Of a DNA stretch of 64,000 bases, positions 62,746 through 64,000 are shown one piece after another. The notes beneath the pieces are model-generated. The model was not told the origin of the DNA. It worked only from the letters and a program-made list of their open reading frames with translations, and searched no databases. The stretch covers positions 1-64,000 of the forward strand of contig JAEYUC010000051.1 of the NCBI GenBank assembly GCA_023433705.1. The letters are read 5' to 3'. The number at the start of each line of letters is the position of its first letter. Within the stretch, counting starts at the first letter, position 1. A program made the translations under genes and the position numbers. The DNA comes from Pseudomonadota bacterium (GTDB lineage Bacteria; Pseudomonadota; Gammaproteobacteria; Steroidobacterales; Steroidobacteraceae).

Positions 62746-63480
62746 TCAGATCATCCACCCACCGTCGATGACGTGTATCTGTCCGGTCGTGAACCCGGAC
62801 TCGTCACTCGCGAGATACAGCGCGAGCGCGGCGATTTCCTCGGGCTTGCCGAATCGCCCCATCGGCTGGCGCGCTTCGAACTCGGCGCGAGTCTTCGCGT
62901 AGTCGCCGTACGAATGCAGCCGGGCCTGCAGGGACGGCGTGTCGACCGTGCCGGGGCAGATCGCATTGCAGCGGATGCCCTGTTCGACGAAATCCGCGGC
63001 GACGGATTTGGTCAGCCCGATGACCGCGGCCTTGGTCGCGCCGTACGCGCAGCGATCCGGCACACCCGTGATCGAACTCGCGACCGAGGACATGTTGATG
63101 ATCGAGCCGGCGCGCGCGGCGACCATCGCGGGCAGCAGCGCGCGGATCATGTGGAACATCGCGGTCACATTGAGCTCGAATGCCGCGCTCCAGTCCGCCG
63201 GATCGACCGTGAGCACCGTGCCCTTCGGCACGATGCCCGCGCAGTTGAACAACACGTCGACGTTGCCCGCGGATTTAGCGAACGATGCGATGGCGGCCGG
63301 ATCGCGCACGTCGAGCACGTGGCCTTCGCATCCCGAGAGCGTCTTCAGCGCATCGCCGTTGATGTCCACCGCGATCACTCGCGCGCCCGCGCGCGCGAAG
63401 GCCTCGGCGCTCGCGCGTCCGATGCCGGATCCCGCCGCGGTGACCACCGCGGTCTTGCCCTTCAGCCGTTCAGATCCCAT
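62746..63480 (-). CDS. 2-keto-3-deoxy-L-fuconate dehydrogenase (SDR family)
   Basis: A 244-residue short-chain dehydrogenase. The NAD motif is TAAGSGIGRASAEAFARAGA; NCAGIVPKGTVL and INMSSVASSITGVPDRCAYG with YGATK give the catalytic Ser-Tyr-Lys; GIRCNAICPGTVDTPSLQAR is diagnostic of the BDH2/keto-deoxyfuconate dehydrogenase group. In L-fucose oxidation it acts after lactonase and dehydratase. It overlaps the end of the amidohydrolase gene by 11 bases, consistent with a fucose-catabolism operon continuing to the right. Confidence 0.87.
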   Translation of the reverse strand: MGSERLKGKTAVVTAAGSGIGRASAEAFARAGARVIAVDINGDALKTLSGCEGHVLDVRDPAAIASFAKSAGNVDVLFNCAGIVPKGTVLTVDPADWSAAFELNVTAMFHMIRALLPAMVAARAGSIINMSSVASSITGVPDRCAYGATKAAVIGLTKSVAADFVEQGIRCNAICPGTVDTPSLQARLHSYGDYAKTRAEFEARQPMGRFGKPEEIAALALYLASDESGFTTGQIHVIDGGWMI

Positions 63481-64000
63481 AGGTCGTTCGTGCCACGCCG
63501 GAGTAGATGGATTCACGCTCGTCGTCGGTGAGCGCGGCGAGCAACGTTTCCGTCGTCCCGCGCCAGTCATCGTACGAGCAGACGAGTTCGCACACGGGCC
63601 AGTCGCTGCCCCACATGAGGCGCCGCGGACCGAACTCCGCGAGCAGGTGTTCGACGCCGTCGCGCAATATGGACGCGTCGGCGCTCAGGGCCTCGGTGAC
63701 CAGGCCCGACAATTTGCACACGATCGGCGTCTCGCGGGCCAGCGCCGAGATATCCTTCTTCCAATCCGTGATGTCGCCAAACGCGATGGGCGGCTTGGCC
63801 CCGTGATCGAGCACCATCACGAGGTCGGGGTAACGCGCGGCCAGTTCGCGCAGCGCGGGCAGGTGCCGCGGCAACACGAGCGCGTCGAACGTGAGGCCCT
63901 GGTCGATCATCGCTTCAAACGCCGGCGCGAGATCCTCGCGCAGCATCCACTCGGTATCGGCGATGTCCTGGATCATCGGGCGCAGGCCGAGCAGCTTCGG
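63470..64000 (-). CDS. L-fuconolactonase-like amidohydrolase (5' end outside window)
   Basis: The reading frame runs off the right edge; the visible C-terminal about 175 residues begin KLLGLRPMIQDIADTEWMLR. It belongs to the amidohydrolase-2 family: VLDHGAKPPI, CKLSGLVTEA and RLMWGSDWPVCELVCSYDDW carry the usual metal-site His and Asp. The LRPMIQDI segment and coupling to a ketodeoxyfuconate dehydrogenase make L-fuconolactonase the best assignment, converting the lactone formed from L-fucose to L-fuconate. Confidence 0.82.
   Translation of the reverse strand, partial: PKLLGLRPMIQDIADTEWMLREDLAPAFEAMIDQGLTFDALVLPRHLPALRELAARYPDLVMVLDHGAKPPIAFGDITDWKKDISALARETPIVCKLSGLVTEALSADASILRDGVEHLLAEFGPRRLMWGSDWPVCELVCSYDDWRGTTETLLAALTDDERESIYSGVARTTYGI

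Overview
The window is a GC-rich (about 65% by eye), densely coding bacterial chromosome segment. The long S10-spc-alpha ribosomal block ending rpsD-rpoA-rplQ, the Pseudomonas-like nitrate assimilation genes and the PepQ, UvrA and MscL sequences suggest a gammaproteobacterium. A Steroidobacter/Xanthomonadales-type soil bacterium is my best guess, but this is inference. There is no phage, plasmid backbone, CRISPR array, rRNA or convincing tRNA.

Layout. 1-4.3 kb: nitrate assimilation enzymes (a NirD-like plus FAD-reductase fusion and a NasA nitrate reductase with a C-terminal BFD-type Fe-S domain). 4.4-8.7 kb: a small acidic protein, then a Tat-exported TIM-barrel protein with a secreted sugar-dehydrogenase-like/HEAT/cytochrome c protein. 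8.8-14.3 kb: nitrate genes resume with a HemD-like protein, a NarK/NasA transporter, a PP2C-kinase fusion and a porin behind a sigma54-type promoter. 14.3-16.3 kb: an S9 peptidase. 16.4-30.5 kb: the ribosomal operon from rplC to rplQ, lacking rpsJ at its head and preceded by a structured leader. 30.5-31.3 kb: a RAYT (HUH transposase) element whose ends match three short palindromic repeats elsewhere in the window. 31.3-46 kb: mscL, pepQ, a small Ala/Glu lipoprotein, GNAT plus gamma-glutamyltransferase, a clan GH-A hydrolase with an ICMT-like membrane protein, a sensor kinase with a degenerate receiver, an alpha/beta hydrolase, a repeat lipoprotein and uvrA. 46-50 kb: a compact minus-strand cluster TlpA-DUF4266-DUF3570-ApbE-cytochrome b561. 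50-64 kb: DNA glycosylase plus Nudix, a membrane AraC regulator, an esterase-like pseudoenzyme, SapC, LacI plus sugar porter, VOC protein, GMC dehydrogenase with its small subunit, a GH105 hydrolase, a CPBP protein and an L-fucose catabolic pair at the right edge.

How the parts fit. The two nitrate blocks together supply uptake (porin, NarK), reduction (NasA, NirD-reductase) and probable regulation (kinase/phosphatase, sigma54). The 46-50 kb cluster looks like an envelope redox system: the DUF3570 barrel carries a D-x-x-T-G-A-S motif that matches the FMN-attachment motif used by ApbE, and ApbE is encoded next to it. The right-hand 10 kb reads as plant-type sugar and polysaccharide use.

Two genome-scale signals stand out. 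One is the RAYT with its palindromic relatives. The other is the octamer GTRGATAG/CTATCYAC, which I count by hand 22 times against about two expected from base composition, often forcing rare ATA, CTA or AGA codons.
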